In this document: one piece after another, positions 1-8,204 of the stretch
Numbering within the stretch: the stretch's first letter is position 1
How the letters are laid out: every line of letters starts with the position of its first letter
Origin: Deltaproteobacteria bacterium
GTDB taxonomy: Bacteria; Myxococcota_A; Polyangia; Polyangiales; JADJMO01
DNA length: 35,394 nt
Assembly (NCBI GenBank): GCA_022843175.1
Contig: JALHOE010000082.1
Location: 1 to 35,394 of the forward strand
Direction: 5' to 3'
Notes under the pieces: model-generated
What the model was told of the DNA's origin: nothing
Seen by the model: the letters and a program-made list of their open reading frames with translations, nothing else
Database searches by the model: none
Made by a program: the position numbers and the translations under genes

Positions 1-127
1 CACGTTGCTCAGGCAGCCAGCCGCTTGCGTCTAGTCAGCAGGCCTGCCAGGCGGGACGTCGGCGGCTTGCGGCCGCTTCATCCCATCTGGCGACCGGTCC
101 TCTTATCCGAACGGCATTGGGTCTCGT
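1..127. other. Intergenic/edge stretch, nothing recognised
   Basis: These 127 bases lie downstream of the first lipoprotein gene, which is transcribed leftward and stops at 128. I find no convincing gene, RNA or strong terminator hairpin here; the open frames crossing it are arginine-rich readings of GC-rich DNA. Confidence 0.4.
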
Positions 128-775
128 TCAGGCGGGGATGCACTTGTTTGCGCTGCAGATGCAGCACTCCCCGCAGCCGCCGTTGTCGGTGCAGTCGATG
201 CAATTGCCGAAGCCGTCGCACTGATCGAGGAAGCCGTTGCAGAAGGCGCCCTTGGGCTTGGGCGCGATCCCGCACGCGCCCTCGATGCACGCGCTCTGGT
301 AGCAAGGGTTCTTCGGCGAGGGGCACGAGGCCACCGTGCAGGCGGGAGCCGTGTCGACCACGACCGTGCCCGTGTCGACCATCACGGTGCCGGTGTCGAC
401 CATCACGGTGCCGGTGTCGATCATCACGGTGCCGGTGTCGATCATCACGGTGCCGGTGTCGATCATCGCAGCGCTGGTGTCGACCATCGCGGTGTCCACG
501 ATCGCGGTGTCGACCGTCGCCGTTGCCGTGTCGAGGATCGTGGTGCTGTCCGCCATCGCGGCGCCGCTGTCGACGGCGCCGGTGTCCGTCGCGGAATCGG
601 TGAGCACTCCGCTGTCGACACTGGCTTCGTCGCCGCTCGTGTCGCCCTCCGCGGGCCGAGGATCGCTCTCCGCGGGCACGTCGTCGCCGGTTTCGGGATC
701 GGCTCCGAGCGCGAACTCTGCGCTCGAACAACCCAGTGAGGACGCGAGGAGGCAAGCAAGGATCGAGGTGCGCAT
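128..775 (-). CDS. Lipoprotein with 7-residue VDTGTVM repeats and a Cys-rich C-terminal module
   Basis: This 215-residue protein starts with a short Arg-bearing signal peptide and a lipobox ending SLGC at residues 13-16, so it should be lipid-anchored in the cell envelope. An acidic linker follows. A threonine/aspartate tract (about residues 60-145) then repeats VDTGTVM/IDTGTVM in a 21-nt DNA period. The last 70 residues hold about 14 cysteines with spacings such as CxxxxC and CxxC, like the small disulfide modules common on myxobacterial surface proteins. The repeat is probably a stalk displaying the Cys-rich head. The gene is divergent from the glycine-rich lipoprotein starting at 912, sharing a 136-bp gap. 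The function is unknown. The start codon is well supported by the signal peptide. Confidence 0.8.
   Translation of the reverse strand: MRTSILACLLASSLGCSSAEFALGADPETGDDVPAESDPRPAEGDTSGDEASVDSGVLTDSATDTGAVDSGAAMADSTTILDTATATVDTAIVDTAMVDTSAAMIDTGTVMIDTGTVMIDTGTVMVDTGTVMVDTGTVVVDTAPACTVASCPSPKNPCYQSACIEGACGIAPKPKGAFCNGFLDQCDGFGNCIDCTDNGGCGECCICSANKCIPA
345..500. repeat. 21-bp in-frame tandem repeat
   Basis: Five to six copies of a 21-bp unit (core gtgtcgaycatcacggtgcc on the + strand), followed by more diverged copies, encode the DTGTVMI/V stalk of the leftward lipoprotein. Because the period is a multiple of three, copy-number change would alter stalk length without a frameshift. Confidence 0.8.
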
Positions 776-911
776 GCCCGCTCGGTACGAGGCGCGTCGA
801 AGGTTGGATCAGCAGTTTTTGGCTGCGAAACCGAGCCGCGCGCGCGACGTTAAGACCCGCCGCGCTCCGCTCGCGTTGTAACGGTTGTCTCTCGCGGAGG
901 GACGAACCTCC

Positions 912-2057
912 ATGAATCGAAGCTTCGCTCTCGCCGCTGTGTGCCTCGCGATCGTTGGTTGTGGTGAGGGCGAGGGCGGCTCCACGCCGAGTGACACCGG
1001 CACCGCCGACACGGCCACCGAAGCAGCGGTCGACGCCGCGCGCGGCCCGCTCGGCTTCCAACCGAGCAACGTCCCCGAGAGCAAGCTCGACTTCACCGGC
1101 CTCGGCGATGTCGTGTGGAACGACAACCTGTGCGGCAACACGCTGAGCCTCAGCGACTCGATGACGACGCTGTGCGACGGCCTCGGCACCAAGTTCCGCA
1201 GCTTCGAGCACGTCGACGGCAAGAACCGCTACACCGTGTTCGTGGCGCGCAGCTTCAAGATCGAGGCGGGCCAGAGCGTCACGCTGTCGGGCACGCGACC
1301 GATCATCCTCGTCGCGCTCGATTCGATCGAGATCCTCGGTCAGCTCAATGGCGACGCCGGTCGTGCTGGCGGCGCCGAGCAGGGCAACGGCGTCGACGCC
1401 GATGGTCCCGGTGCTGGCGGCGGCAAGTACGACGGCGCGCCCGGCAAGCGCGGTGGGGGCGCCGGCTTCTGCGGCAAGGGCGGAGACGCCGGCTCCGCGA
1501 TCGCGAAGGGCGGCGTCACGTACGGCACCGCCTCGCTCGTTCCGCTGCTCGGGGGGTCGAGCGGCGGTGGCCCGTATCCCGGTGCCGGCGGCGCAGCCGT
1601 GCAGCTCGTCGCTGGTCGAAGGATCCACGTCGGCGCGGCGGGCCGCGTGTACGTGCCGGGCGGTGGCGGCCACAGCGCGCTGAACCTGGGCGGCGGCGGC
1701 GGCTCCGGCGGCGCGATCCTCCTCGAGTCGAAGGACATCGCCATCGATGGCACGCTCGCAGCCAACGGCGGCGGCGGCGGCTCGAACAACGGCGGCGGCG
1801 ACGGCGAGAAGGGCACCGCGACGACGACACCCGCGAAGGGTGACGTCGCCGGCGCCGAGGGCGCAGGTGGCGCGGGCAGCGGAGGCACGAGCGTCGCCGG
1901 CGGCAACGCGACCGGCGCCGCCGACGTCGCGGGCAACGGCGGCGGAGGCTCGGGCTTCATCCGCCTCAACACCGCGAGCGGCGCCGCGACGCTCACCGGC
2001 GTCGTGTCGCCCTCGGCCGGCACGACGTGCATGACGCAGGGGAAGATCCAGCTCTAG
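912..2057 (+). CDS. Glycine-rich surface lipoprotein (beta-helix-like)
   Basis: I choose the ATG at 912 because it follows a purine-rich ribosome site (GCGGAGGGA) and begins a proper signal peptide with lipobox IVGC at residues 14-17. The protein has 381 residues. After a Thr/Asp/Ala linker comes an aromatic-containing segment (about residues 45-130). A long Gly-rich region follows with runs such as GGGGGSGG, interspersed with short hydrophobic strands of the pattern hIDGTLxANGGGG. This alternation suggests a right-handed beta-helix or other repetitive beta fold, as in PE_PGRS-like or adhesin-like surface proteins. A function cannot be assigned. Its stop codon overlaps that of the convergent histidine kinase within a CTAG tetranucleotide. 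Confidence 0.8.
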   Translation: MNRSFALAAVCLAIVGCGEGEGGSTPSDTGTADTATEAAVDAARGPLGFQPSNVPESKLDFTGLGDVVWNDNLCGNTLSLSDSMTTLCDGLGTKFRSFEHVDGKNRYTVFVARSFKIEAGQSVTLSGTRPIILVALDSIEILGQLNGDAGRAGGAEQGNGVDADGPGAGGGKYDGAPGKRGGGAGFCGKGGDAGSAIAKGGVTYGTASLVPLLGGSSGGGPYPGAGGAAVQLVAGRRIHVGAAGRVYVPGGGGHSALNLGGGGGSGGAILLESKDIAIDGTLAANGGGGGSNNGGGDGEKGTATTTPAKGDVAGAEGAGGAGSGGTSVAGGNATGAADVAGNGGGGSGFIRLNTASGAATLTGVVSPSAGTTCMTQGKIQL

Positions 2058-4009
2058 TCTCGGCGCCCCCCGGGAGTGAGGCTCGGTAGCCACATCGAGA
2101 ACGTCGTTCCCACGCCGAGCGTGCTCTCGACCGAGAGCCTGCCGCCGTGGGCCTCGACCATGCCTCTCGCGATGGAGAGACCGAGCCCGGCGCCGCCGCG
2201 CTTCGCGTGCGCGCCCTGCCAGAACCGATCGAACAGGTGCGGCAGATCCGCGGCTTCGATCCCGGCGCCGGTGTCCGCGACCGTGATCACGACGCCGTCG
2301 TCGCTGCGCTCCGCCCGCAGCGTGATCCGCCCACCCGGCTTCGTGAATTTGATCGCGTTGCCGACGAGGTTGCCGAGCGCCTGTTCGAATCGGTGACGAT
2401 CGACGCGGATATCGGGCAGCTCGGGCGCGCCCGCGACCTCGAGGGTCAGATCCTTGGCGCGCGCGAGCGGCTCGTGCAGCGCCGCCGACGCCTGCAGCAG
2501 CTCACGCGGAGCGTGTCGCTCCAGCTCGAGGGGGACCTTGCCGGACTCGAGCTGCGACGCCAGCAGCAGATCGGCGATGAGCCGGTTGGCGCGCGCCACG
2601 GCGTTGCGAATGAGCGCGACGTTGTCCTTCGGGTCATCGCCCCGCGCGATGAGCTGCGCGGCGATTGCGACCGCGTTGAGCGGGTTGCGCAGATCGTGGG
2701 AGACGATCGAGAGGACGTCTTCGCGAAGTTGATTCGCGCGCACTGCGTCGGCGAAGAGGTTCGCGTTCTCGAGGGCCAGTGCGGCGCGGTCGGAGACGCT
2801 TCGCGCCAGCTGCAGATCGGCGTCGTCGAACGCCGGGCGCCCCTGGCAGCGGGCGAGGGCGATGACGCCGAGCGATTGCCCGCGCGACATCATCGGGACG
2901 ACGATGGCGCTCGTGGCGCCGAGCGCGCGGACCGCGCGCGCCTGCTCCGCCGAGAGCGTGGCGTCGTGGATCCAGGCGTCGGTCACGCGCGTGACGAGCT
3001 CCGCGGTGCCGCTCCGCAGCACGCGCTCCATGACCGGCTCGACGAGCGCGCTGCTCGGTGCGCCGAACGCCGACGCCTGCTCGACGAGCTGCTGGTTCAC
3101 GCCGGCCACCGTTCGCTTGGCGCGTTCCCCGTGTGCGACCGCGTCGACCACGCAGACGTCGGCGAACGAGGGGACGAGCAGCGCGGTGAGGTTTCCCAAT
3201 GTCTCGTCCACCTCGAGCGACGAGACGAGCGCCCGGCCGGCGTCGGCGATGAGCTGAAGAGCGCTCTCGTCGCGCTTCCGCTCGGTGAGGTCGCGGATCG
3301 ACATGCTCGTTCGTGCTCGGTTCTGAGCGTCGAGGAAGACGCCTGACGCGACCTCGGCCTCGAAGGTCGAGCCGTCGGCGCGCCGCATCCGCAGCGCGCC
3401 GGAGGCCCTGCCGTTGAGCGCGCGTTCGCCGAGCAGCCGGCCCAGTCGCGGATCGGTCGCGTCGACGATCGCTCCGCGGCCGAGGCGACAGAGCTCGTCC
3501 GCGGAGTGACCGAACAGGCGCTCGGCGGCGCGGTTGACGGCGAGGATCTCGCCGGTCGGCGCGGTGAGCATGAGCGCCTCGTGGGCGTTGTCGAACACGG
3601 CGCGCCAACGCGCCTCCGCCTCGCGGAGCGCGTGCTCGGCTTGGTGACGTTCCGTGACGTCTCGGAAGTACACGACCAGCCCGTTCGGCCCGGGGAACAC
3701 ACGCTGGCTGAGCCAGCGACCCGTGACGGGCGAGACGTTCTCGAACTCGATCGGCTCCGTCCCGCCCGCGGCGCGGCGATACTGAGCCTCGAGCTCGGTA
3801 CCGACCGCCTCGGGGAACACCTCCCACACCACGCGGCCGAGCAGGCGCTCTCGCGGCCGCCCGAGGTACCGCTCGGCCGCTCGGTTGATGAACACGTAGC
3901 GCCACGCAGCATCGAGCGCGATGAAGCCGTCGGTGATCGTATCGAGGACCTCGTCGCGAGTGGTCGAGGGTTCGGCCGGGACCTGAGCCGTGCCGCGCGC
4001 CACGCTCAT
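2054..4009 (-). CDS. PAS-PAS-GAF sensor histidine kinase
   Basis: From the ATG at 4009 the protein has 651 residues. It shows PAS 1 (about 20-130, ending in a VTERHQAEHAL linker), PAS 2 (about 140-255, ending DLTERKRDES), a GAF domain (about 265-420), a HisKA domain with H-box SIVSHDLRNPL (phospho-acceptor His438), and an HATPase domain with N-box GNLVGNAIKFT, G1 DTGAGI, F-box FDRFWQ and G2 GGAGLGLSI. No transmembrane segment is visible, so it is likely a cytoplasmic sensor of a small molecule or redox signal. The frame stays open to 4126, but the extra N-terminus is Arg-rich and lacks a ribosome site, whereas AGCGGA precedes 4009. No cognate regulator is adjacent. It is divergent from the gntR operon. 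Confidence 0.9.
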   Translation of the reverse strand: MSVARGTAQVPAEPSTTRDEVLDTITDGFIALDAAWRYVFINRAAERYLGRPRERLLGRVVWEVFPEAVGTELEAQYRRAAGGTEPIEFENVSPVTGRWLSQRVFPGPNGLVVYFRDVTERHQAEHALREAEARWRAVFDNAHEALMLTAPTGEILAVNRAAERLFGHSADELCRLGRGAIVDATDPRLGRLLGERALNGRASGALRMRRADGSTFEAEVASGVFLDAQNRARTSMSIRDLTERKRDESALQLIADAGRALVSSLEVDETLGNLTALLVPSFADVCVVDAVAHGERAKRTVAGVNQQLVEQASAFGAPSSALVEPVMERVLRSGTAELVTRVTDAWIHDATLSAEQARAVRALGATSAIVVPMMSRGQSLGVIALARCQGRPAFDDADLQLARSVSDRAALALENANLFADAVRANQLREDVLSIVSHDLRNPLNAVAIAAQLIARGDDPKDNVALIRNAVARANRLIADLLLASQLESGKVPLELERHAPRELLQASAALHEPLARAKDLTLEVAGAPELPDIRVDRHRFEQALGNLVGNAIKFTKPGGRITLRAERSDDGVVITVADTGAGIEAADLPHLFDRFWQGAHAKRGGAGLGLSIARGMVEAHGGRLSVESTLGVGTTFSMWLPSLTPGGRRD

Positions 4010-4149
4010 GCGTCCGCTGATTTGCATCGGCCGTACCACGACGTGGCGCCCACGGGCGGCGCGCGAACGAGCGCCGTTGCCTCGTGAAATGACCGGCCGC
4101 CGGCGCGCGCCCTGCGCGGGGCGCATCCGGTTCGCGAACTCGTTTCATC

Positions 4150-4160
4150 GGTTGACAACC
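4150..4160. promoter_or_regulatory. Perfect 11-bp palindrome, candidate operator of the GntR-type regulator
   Basis: GGTTGACAACC is an inverted repeat (GGTTG, central A, CAACC) lying 27 bp before the start of the GntR/FadR-type gene and covering the TTGACA box. FCD-type regulators commonly bind short palindromes with GT...AC half-sites, so autorepression is a reasonable inference. No binding evidence is available. Confidence 0.55.
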
Positions 4161-4178
4161 AATACATCCGATCTAATG
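4152..4178 (+). promoter_or_regulatory. Sigma70-like promoter of the gntR-C45-M81 operon
   Basis: TTGACA (4152-4157) is a consensus -35 box, followed 15 bp later by TCTAAT (4173-4178) as a -10 box. The spacer is a little short. Transcription would start near 4185, almost at the GTG at 4187, which implies a leaderless or nearly leaderless message; no Shine-Dalgarno sequence is visible. Confidence 0.5.
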
Positions 4179-4186
4179 TCTCGGCC

Positions 4187-4948
4187 GTGGCGCTCCGGAA
4201 TCGAGACCAGCCCGTCCTCCGCAAGGCAGACGTGGTCGCCCGCGACCTGCTCGAGCAGATCGCGTCGGGCACGCTCGAGGTCTCGTCCATCCTCCCCAAC
4301 GAGGCCGAGCTCGCGGTGCACTATCAGGTCAACCGCAGCGTCATCCGCGAGGCGATCAAGCTGCTCGAGGTGCACCAGCTCGTGAAGCCGGTGCGGCGTC
4401 GCGGCACGGTGGTGCTCGACCCGTTCGCCTCGCTCAGCCCCGAGGTGCTCCGCGCGATGGTCACCCGCAAGAGCGGGAAGATCGACGCGGAGTTCCTCGC
4501 GAGCTTCCTCGAGATCCGCGCCGCGCTCGACGTGCTCATCTGCGGGTGGGTCGCCGAGCGCCGCAAGAAGGGAGACCTCGCGGCCCTCGAGCAGCACGTG
4601 GAGCGGATGCGCGGCCTCACCGGCGACCCCGACGCGTACACGGAGGCCGGCTTCGAGCTCGGCCTGCTGCTCGCGCGAGCCACCCACAACCCGGTGGCGC
4701 TCATGCTCGCCCACTGGAACCGCGCGGTCACCCGCGATCTCCCGCACGTGTTCGGGGTCGCGCGCGCCACGTCGGGCCCGCACCTCGAGGGGCTGACGAT
4801 GTTGCTCGAGCGCTTCCGCGAGAAGGACGCCGAACAGGCGCGCGCGCTCGTCACTGCATTTCACGCCTGGGCCACGCCGCGGATCCTCGCGGCCGCAGCC
4901 CTGGCGAACGGCGAGCCGATGGCTCGGGTGAAGAAGGAGCTGCGATGA
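4187..4948 (+). CDS. GntR/FadR-family (FCD) transcriptional regulator
   Basis: This 253-residue protein has an N-terminal winged helix-turn-helix (about residues 12-78). The signature LPNEAELAVHYQVNRSVIRE resembles the GntR 'LPSExxLaxxfgVSRxxVRe' motif, with a wing RRRGTVV. An all-helical FCD effector domain follows (about residues 95-240, from EIRAAL to TAFHAWATP). FCD regulators usually bind carboxylates or amino-acid-like ligands and repress adjacent catabolic genes. The GTG start at 4187 fits the winged-helix N-terminus, and no in-frame ATG lies upstream. The stop codon overlaps the next start (ATGA), so the three genes are very probably one transcript, with this protein sensing a substrate or product of the two hydrolases. 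Confidence 0.9.
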   Translation: MALRNRDQPVLRKADVVARDLLEQIASGTLEVSSILPNEAELAVHYQVNRSVIREAIKLLEVHQLVKPVRRRGTVVLDPFASLSPEVLRAMVTRKSGKIDAEFLASFLEIRAALDVLICGWVAERRKKGDLAALEQHVERMRGLTGDPDAYTEAGFELGLLLARATHNPVALMLAHWNRAVTRDLPHVFGVARATSGPHLEGLTMLLERFREKDAEQARALVTAFHAWATPRILAAAALANGEPMARVKKELR

Positions 4949-6663
4949 CTGCTGTTTCGTTGAACGCACAACCTCGCGTCACCGCGCACGGGCCGGCCAC
5001 GCTGCGCCGCGCCCACGGGCTCAACATCCTCAACGTCGCCGGCACCTTCGAGGACATGGGCCGGCAGCACGGCGCGCTGCTGCGCGACGAGATCCGCCGC
5101 GGCCCGATGCCCTACTACCGCACCTTCGCCGAGAAGCTGATGCGCGGCACCGCGCCGGGCGCGATCGGGAAGCTCGCGCGGCGCGTACTGCAAGAGACGG
5201 TCGGTCGGCGCATCGCGCGGCAGATCCCCGAGTTCGGGCTCGACACGCTGCGCGGGCTCGCCGCGGGCGCCGAGCTTCCGTTCGAAGAGGTGCTCGAGGC
5301 GGCGACGATGCCCGACACGCTGATGTGGCTCGCCGCGCGCTTCATCGACGTGAAGGGCATCTCGCCCGCCACCCGTCATCGCCTGGCGCTCGGCCTCGGG
5401 TGCACGAGCGCGATCGCGTGGGGCGACGCCACGCGCGACGGAAAGCTCTATCACGCGCGCAACCTCGACTACCACGGCGTGCGCTGCTGGCCGAGCACCG
5501 CCGCGGTGGTGTTCCACCGGCCGGCCGAGGGACAGCGCTACGTCTCGTGCTCGGCCGCGGGGGTGGTGCTCGGCGGCTTCACCGCGATGAACGAGGCCGG
5601 CCTCACGCTGACCGTGCACCAGCACATGTTCACCCACCGCACCGAGCTCGGTGGCACGCCGATCGCGCTCGTCGGCGATCTCGTGATGCGCGAGGCGCGC
5701 ACCCTCGAGGAGGCGCGCGCGATCCTCTCGCGCTACAAGCCGATCGGCTGCTGGACCTATCTCATCGCCGACGGTCACCGCAAAGAGGTGCTGTGCTGGG
5801 AGGAGGACCCGCGGCGAAACGTGGCGCGCCGGGTGCCCACCTCGGCGCAGACGTTCGGCTACGCCAACATCTACCTCGACGAGGAGCTCGGAGCGAACGA
5901 GCGCGATCTGTATCCGACCTACTGGCGTCACAACCAGGGCCGCTACGCGCACGCCAACCGAATCCTCCGCGAGCGCCACGGCGAGCTCGACGCCGCGGGC
6001 ATGGCCGGCATCCTCGCCGACATCGGCGACGAGCGGTGTCGCCTCCGCGACTCGATCGCGATGACGCTCACCGTGGCATCGGTCGTCTTTCGACCGGAGG
6101 ACGGGACGCTGTGGGTCGGCACCGGCGAGGCGCCCACGAGCCACGGGCTGTTCGTCCCGTTCTCGCTCCGCACCGGCGATGTGGCCGAGGGCGTCGAGCG
6201 CTTCACGCCGGGAGACGCGTTCGATCCCGCGATGCGCGACGCCTTCGAGCGGTGGCGCCGGGCCTACGTCGCGTACGTCGACGACGAGGACCTCGCCGCC
6301 ACCCGCCGAGAGCTCGCGATGGCCTGCACGCTCGCGCCGGAGCAGCCGGCGTATCAGGCCGTCGCGGGGATGTTCGCGCTCAAGGACACCGACGCCATCG
6401 GCGCCACGCAGCTCTTCGATCGCGCGATCGCGCTCGGACACCCCGACGAGGAGCGGGTCGCGTCGTTCCACCTGTGGCGCGCGCGCGCGAGCGACGTGGC
6501 CGGGGCTCGCGCTGCGGCGGAGCGGGACTACCGCGCGGTGATCGGGATGCACGCCGATCCGGCGGTGCGCGCCGCCGCCGAACGCGGGCTGCGTCGCGCG
6601 TTCGACGCGCGCGCCGCGCGGAAGATCCACGTCGACATGTCCCTCGGAGACGTGATCCTGTGA
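4945..6663 (+). CDS. C45-family (acyl-CoA:6-APA acyltransferase-like) Ntn hydrolase with helical-repeat tail
   Basis: The start at 4945 (ATGA overlap, AAGGAG 5 bp upstream) gives 572 residues. The N-terminal part carries the family's GTFEDMGRQHGALL segment. At residues 152-156 comes Gly-Cys-Thr-Ser-Ala, the autocleavage/nucleophile site of penicillin acyltransferase-like enzymes, with Cys153 as the presumed N-terminal nucleophile after self-processing. The conserved HARNLDY strand-turn and an MNEAGL motif follow. Family members transfer or hydrolyse acyl groups on amide bonds. From about residue 440 a helical segment with TPR-like alternation is added, beyond the usual size of the Ntn core. 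No signal peptide is visible, so a cytoplasmic amidase is likely. The substrate is unknown; lying between a GntR-type regulator and an M81 peptidase points to catabolism of an amide or peptide compound. Confidence 0.85.
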   Translation: MTAVSLNAQPRVTAHGPATLRRAHGLNILNVAGTFEDMGRQHGALLRDEIRRGPMPYYRTFAEKLMRGTAPGAIGKLARRVLQETVGRRIARQIPEFGLDTLRGLAAGAELPFEEVLEAATMPDTLMWLAARFIDVKGISPATRHRLALGLGCTSAIAWGDATRDGKLYHARNLDYHGVRCWPSTAAVVFHRPAEGQRYVSCSAAGVVLGGFTAMNEAGLTLTVHQHMFTHRTELGGTPIALVGDLVMREARTLEEARAILSRYKPIGCWTYLIADGHRKEVLCWEEDPRRNVARRVPTSAQTFGYANIYLDEELGANERDLYPTYWRHNQGRYAHANRILRERHGELDAAGMAGILADIGDERCRLRDSIAMTLTVASVVFRPEDGTLWVGTGEAPTSHGLFVPFSLRTGDVAEGVERFTPGDAFDPAMRDAFERWRRAYVAYVDDEDLAATRRELAMACTLAPEQPAYQAVAGMFALKDTDAIGATQLFDRAIALGHPDEERVASFHLWRARASDVAGARAAAERDYRAVIGMHADPAVRAAAERGLRRAFDARAARKIHVDMSLGDVIL

Positions 6664-8189
6664 GCGCCCTCCTCGACTTCGTTCGCGGCCGCCCGCTCCG
6701 CATCGGCTATGGCCGCATCTTCCACGAGGCCAACGCCCACTCGCCGCTCCTCACCGAGCGCGAGGACTTCGAGCGGATGCACCATCTCGAGGGCAAGGAG
6801 CTCGAGCGCGCGACCACGCTGCGCGGCGTGGAGTTGAAGTCGTTCATGCCGCACGCCGAGCTCACTGGCTTTCGGCAGGCGGCGCGGCTCGCGGGCGGTG
6901 TCGACACCGTCGCGCTCTCGTCGTCGCTCGCGGTCCCCAACGGCCCGCTCTCCGCCTCGTGCTTCGCGTGGCTGCTCGACGGGCTCGAGCGCAACCTGCG
7001 CGCGGCGGGGCCGCTCGACGGCCTCTACCTCGCGCTGCATGGCTCGATGCAGGTCGACGGCCTGCAGGAGCCGCCCGAGGCGGCGATCCTGCGGCGCGTG
7101 CGGGCGGCGCTCGGGCCGTCGGCGAAGATCGCGGTCAGCTGCGATCTCCACGCGAACCTCTCGTCGGGGTTGGTCGATCCGGTCGACGTCCTCGTCGCCT
7201 ACCGCACGAACCCGCACTGGGATCTGGCGCCCACCGGGTTTCGCGCCGGCCAGCGGCTGATCCGCGCGCTGCGCGGTCGCCAGGCGCCGGTGCACGCGTG
7301 GCGCAAGTTGCCGATGGTGCTCGGCGGCGGCACCACCATCGACTTCGTCGCTCCGATGCGCGGCGTGTTCCGCTTCGCCAAGGAGCTCGAGCGCGATCCG
7401 CGCGTCCTGACCGCCAACATCTTCATGGTGCACCCCTACACGACCGCCGCCGATCTCGGGTGGTCGGTGCACGTCACCACCGACGGCGACGAGCGCCTGG
7501 CCTGGGAGGTCGCAGACCGCCTCGCCGATCGGGTGTGGTCGGTCCGCAACGTGGAGATGCCGCGCAGCCGCTCGGTCGACGAGGCGCTCGACGAGGCCCG
7601 CGGGTCGGCGTGGCGGCGGCTCGGGCCGATCACGTTGGTCGACGGAGACGACATCGTCGGCGCCGGCGCGCCCGGCGGAAACACCCGCATCGTCGAGTCG
7701 CTCGCGCGCGACGACCGCGGCCTCCGCGCGTTCGTCCCGGTGCACGATCCCGCGCTCGTCGCCGAGGAGTGGGACACGCCGATCGGCGCGCGCCGGCGCG
7801 TGGTGCTGCGCGGAACGCCGGGCTACGCCGCGCCGGCGGTGGAGCTCGAGGGAACGCTCGCTGCGCGCTCGACGACCGACTTCGGCCGGACGCTGCGCTT
7901 CGACGTGGGCTCATTCCACGTGGTGGTCACCGACCGCTCGCCGCTCCCCATTCACCCGAGCTTCTGGTCCGCGCTCGGCCTCGCGGCCCGCGACGCAGAC
8001 GTCATCGTGCAGAAGAACTTCTTCCACTACCGGCTGTTCTACGCGACGACCTCGTTCCGGCACCTGCTCGTCCACAGCGACGGCGCCACGAGCCTGAGGC
8101 GCGTGCGCGAGCAGCCGTATCGCGTGCCCACCCATCCCCGCGACGTCGTGCGCGACTGGCGCGACCACGCCGAAGCGCTGCGCGGCTAG
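6660..8189 (+). CDS. M81-family metallopeptidase (MlrC-like)
   Basis: I place the start at the GTG at 6660, which overlaps the preceding TGA (GTGA) and gives 509 residues, the normal length of the family. N-terminal IGYGRIFHEAN, central LALHGSM and CDLHAN, and C-terminal GAGAPGGNT match MlrC, the enzyme that finishes breakdown of linearised microcystin, and the wider M81 group. Glu23, Asp162, His164 and His186 lie at positions and spacings (D-x-H, then 22 residues to His) compatible with the metal site proposed for MlrC. No signal peptide is present. Most M81 members are not microcystin-specific, so the substrate is probably another small peptide or peptide-like amide, consistent with the coupled C45 hydrolase. 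The last codons lie within a hairpin shared with the convergent gene. Confidence 0.88.
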   Translation: MSALLDFVRGRPLRIGYGRIFHEANAHSPLLTEREDFERMHHLEGKELERATTLRGVELKSFMPHAELTGFRQAARLAGGVDTVALSSSLAVPNGPLSASCFAWLLDGLERNLRAAGPLDGLYLALHGSMQVDGLQEPPEAAILRRVRAALGPSAKIAVSCDLHANLSSGLVDPVDVLVAYRTNPHWDLAPTGFRAGQRLIRALRGRQAPVHAWRKLPMVLGGGTTIDFVAPMRGVFRFAKELERDPRVLTANIFMVHPYTTAADLGWSVHVTTDGDERLAWEVADRLADRVWSVRNVEMPRSRSVDEALDEARGSAWRRLGPITLVDGDDIVGAGAPGGNTRIVESLARDDRGLRAFVPVHDPALVAEEWDTPIGARRRVVLRGTPGYAAPAVELEGTLAARSTTDFGRTLRFDVGSFHVVVTDRSPLPIHPSFWSALGLAARDADVIVQKNFFHYRLFYATTSFRHLLVHSDGATSLRRVREQPYRVPTHPRDVVRDWRDHAEALRG

Positions 8190-8204
8190 CTCCACAGCTA
8201 GCCG
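8183..8204. terminator. Bidirectional hairpin between convergent genes
   Basis: CGGCTAGC-tccaca-GCTAGCCG is a perfect 8-bp stem with a 6-nt loop. It contains the TAG stop codons of both the M81 gene (8187-8189) and the opposing small gene (8198-8200). No T-tract follows, so intrinsic termination would be weak; it may protect 3' ends or stall both transcripts. Confidence 0.55.

Noticed and set aside
78-2093. Very long open frame (about 670 codons) on the minus strand
   Set aside because: It runs antisense or out of frame to two genes with clear signal peptides, is Arg/Ala-rich and has no ribosome site. It is an effect of high GC content, as are many other long frames in this window.
4010-4126. 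N-terminal extension of the PAS-PAS-GAF kinase to 4126
   Set aside because: The added residues are Arg-rich and unlike a signal or PAS segment; AGCGGA precedes the ATG at 4009.
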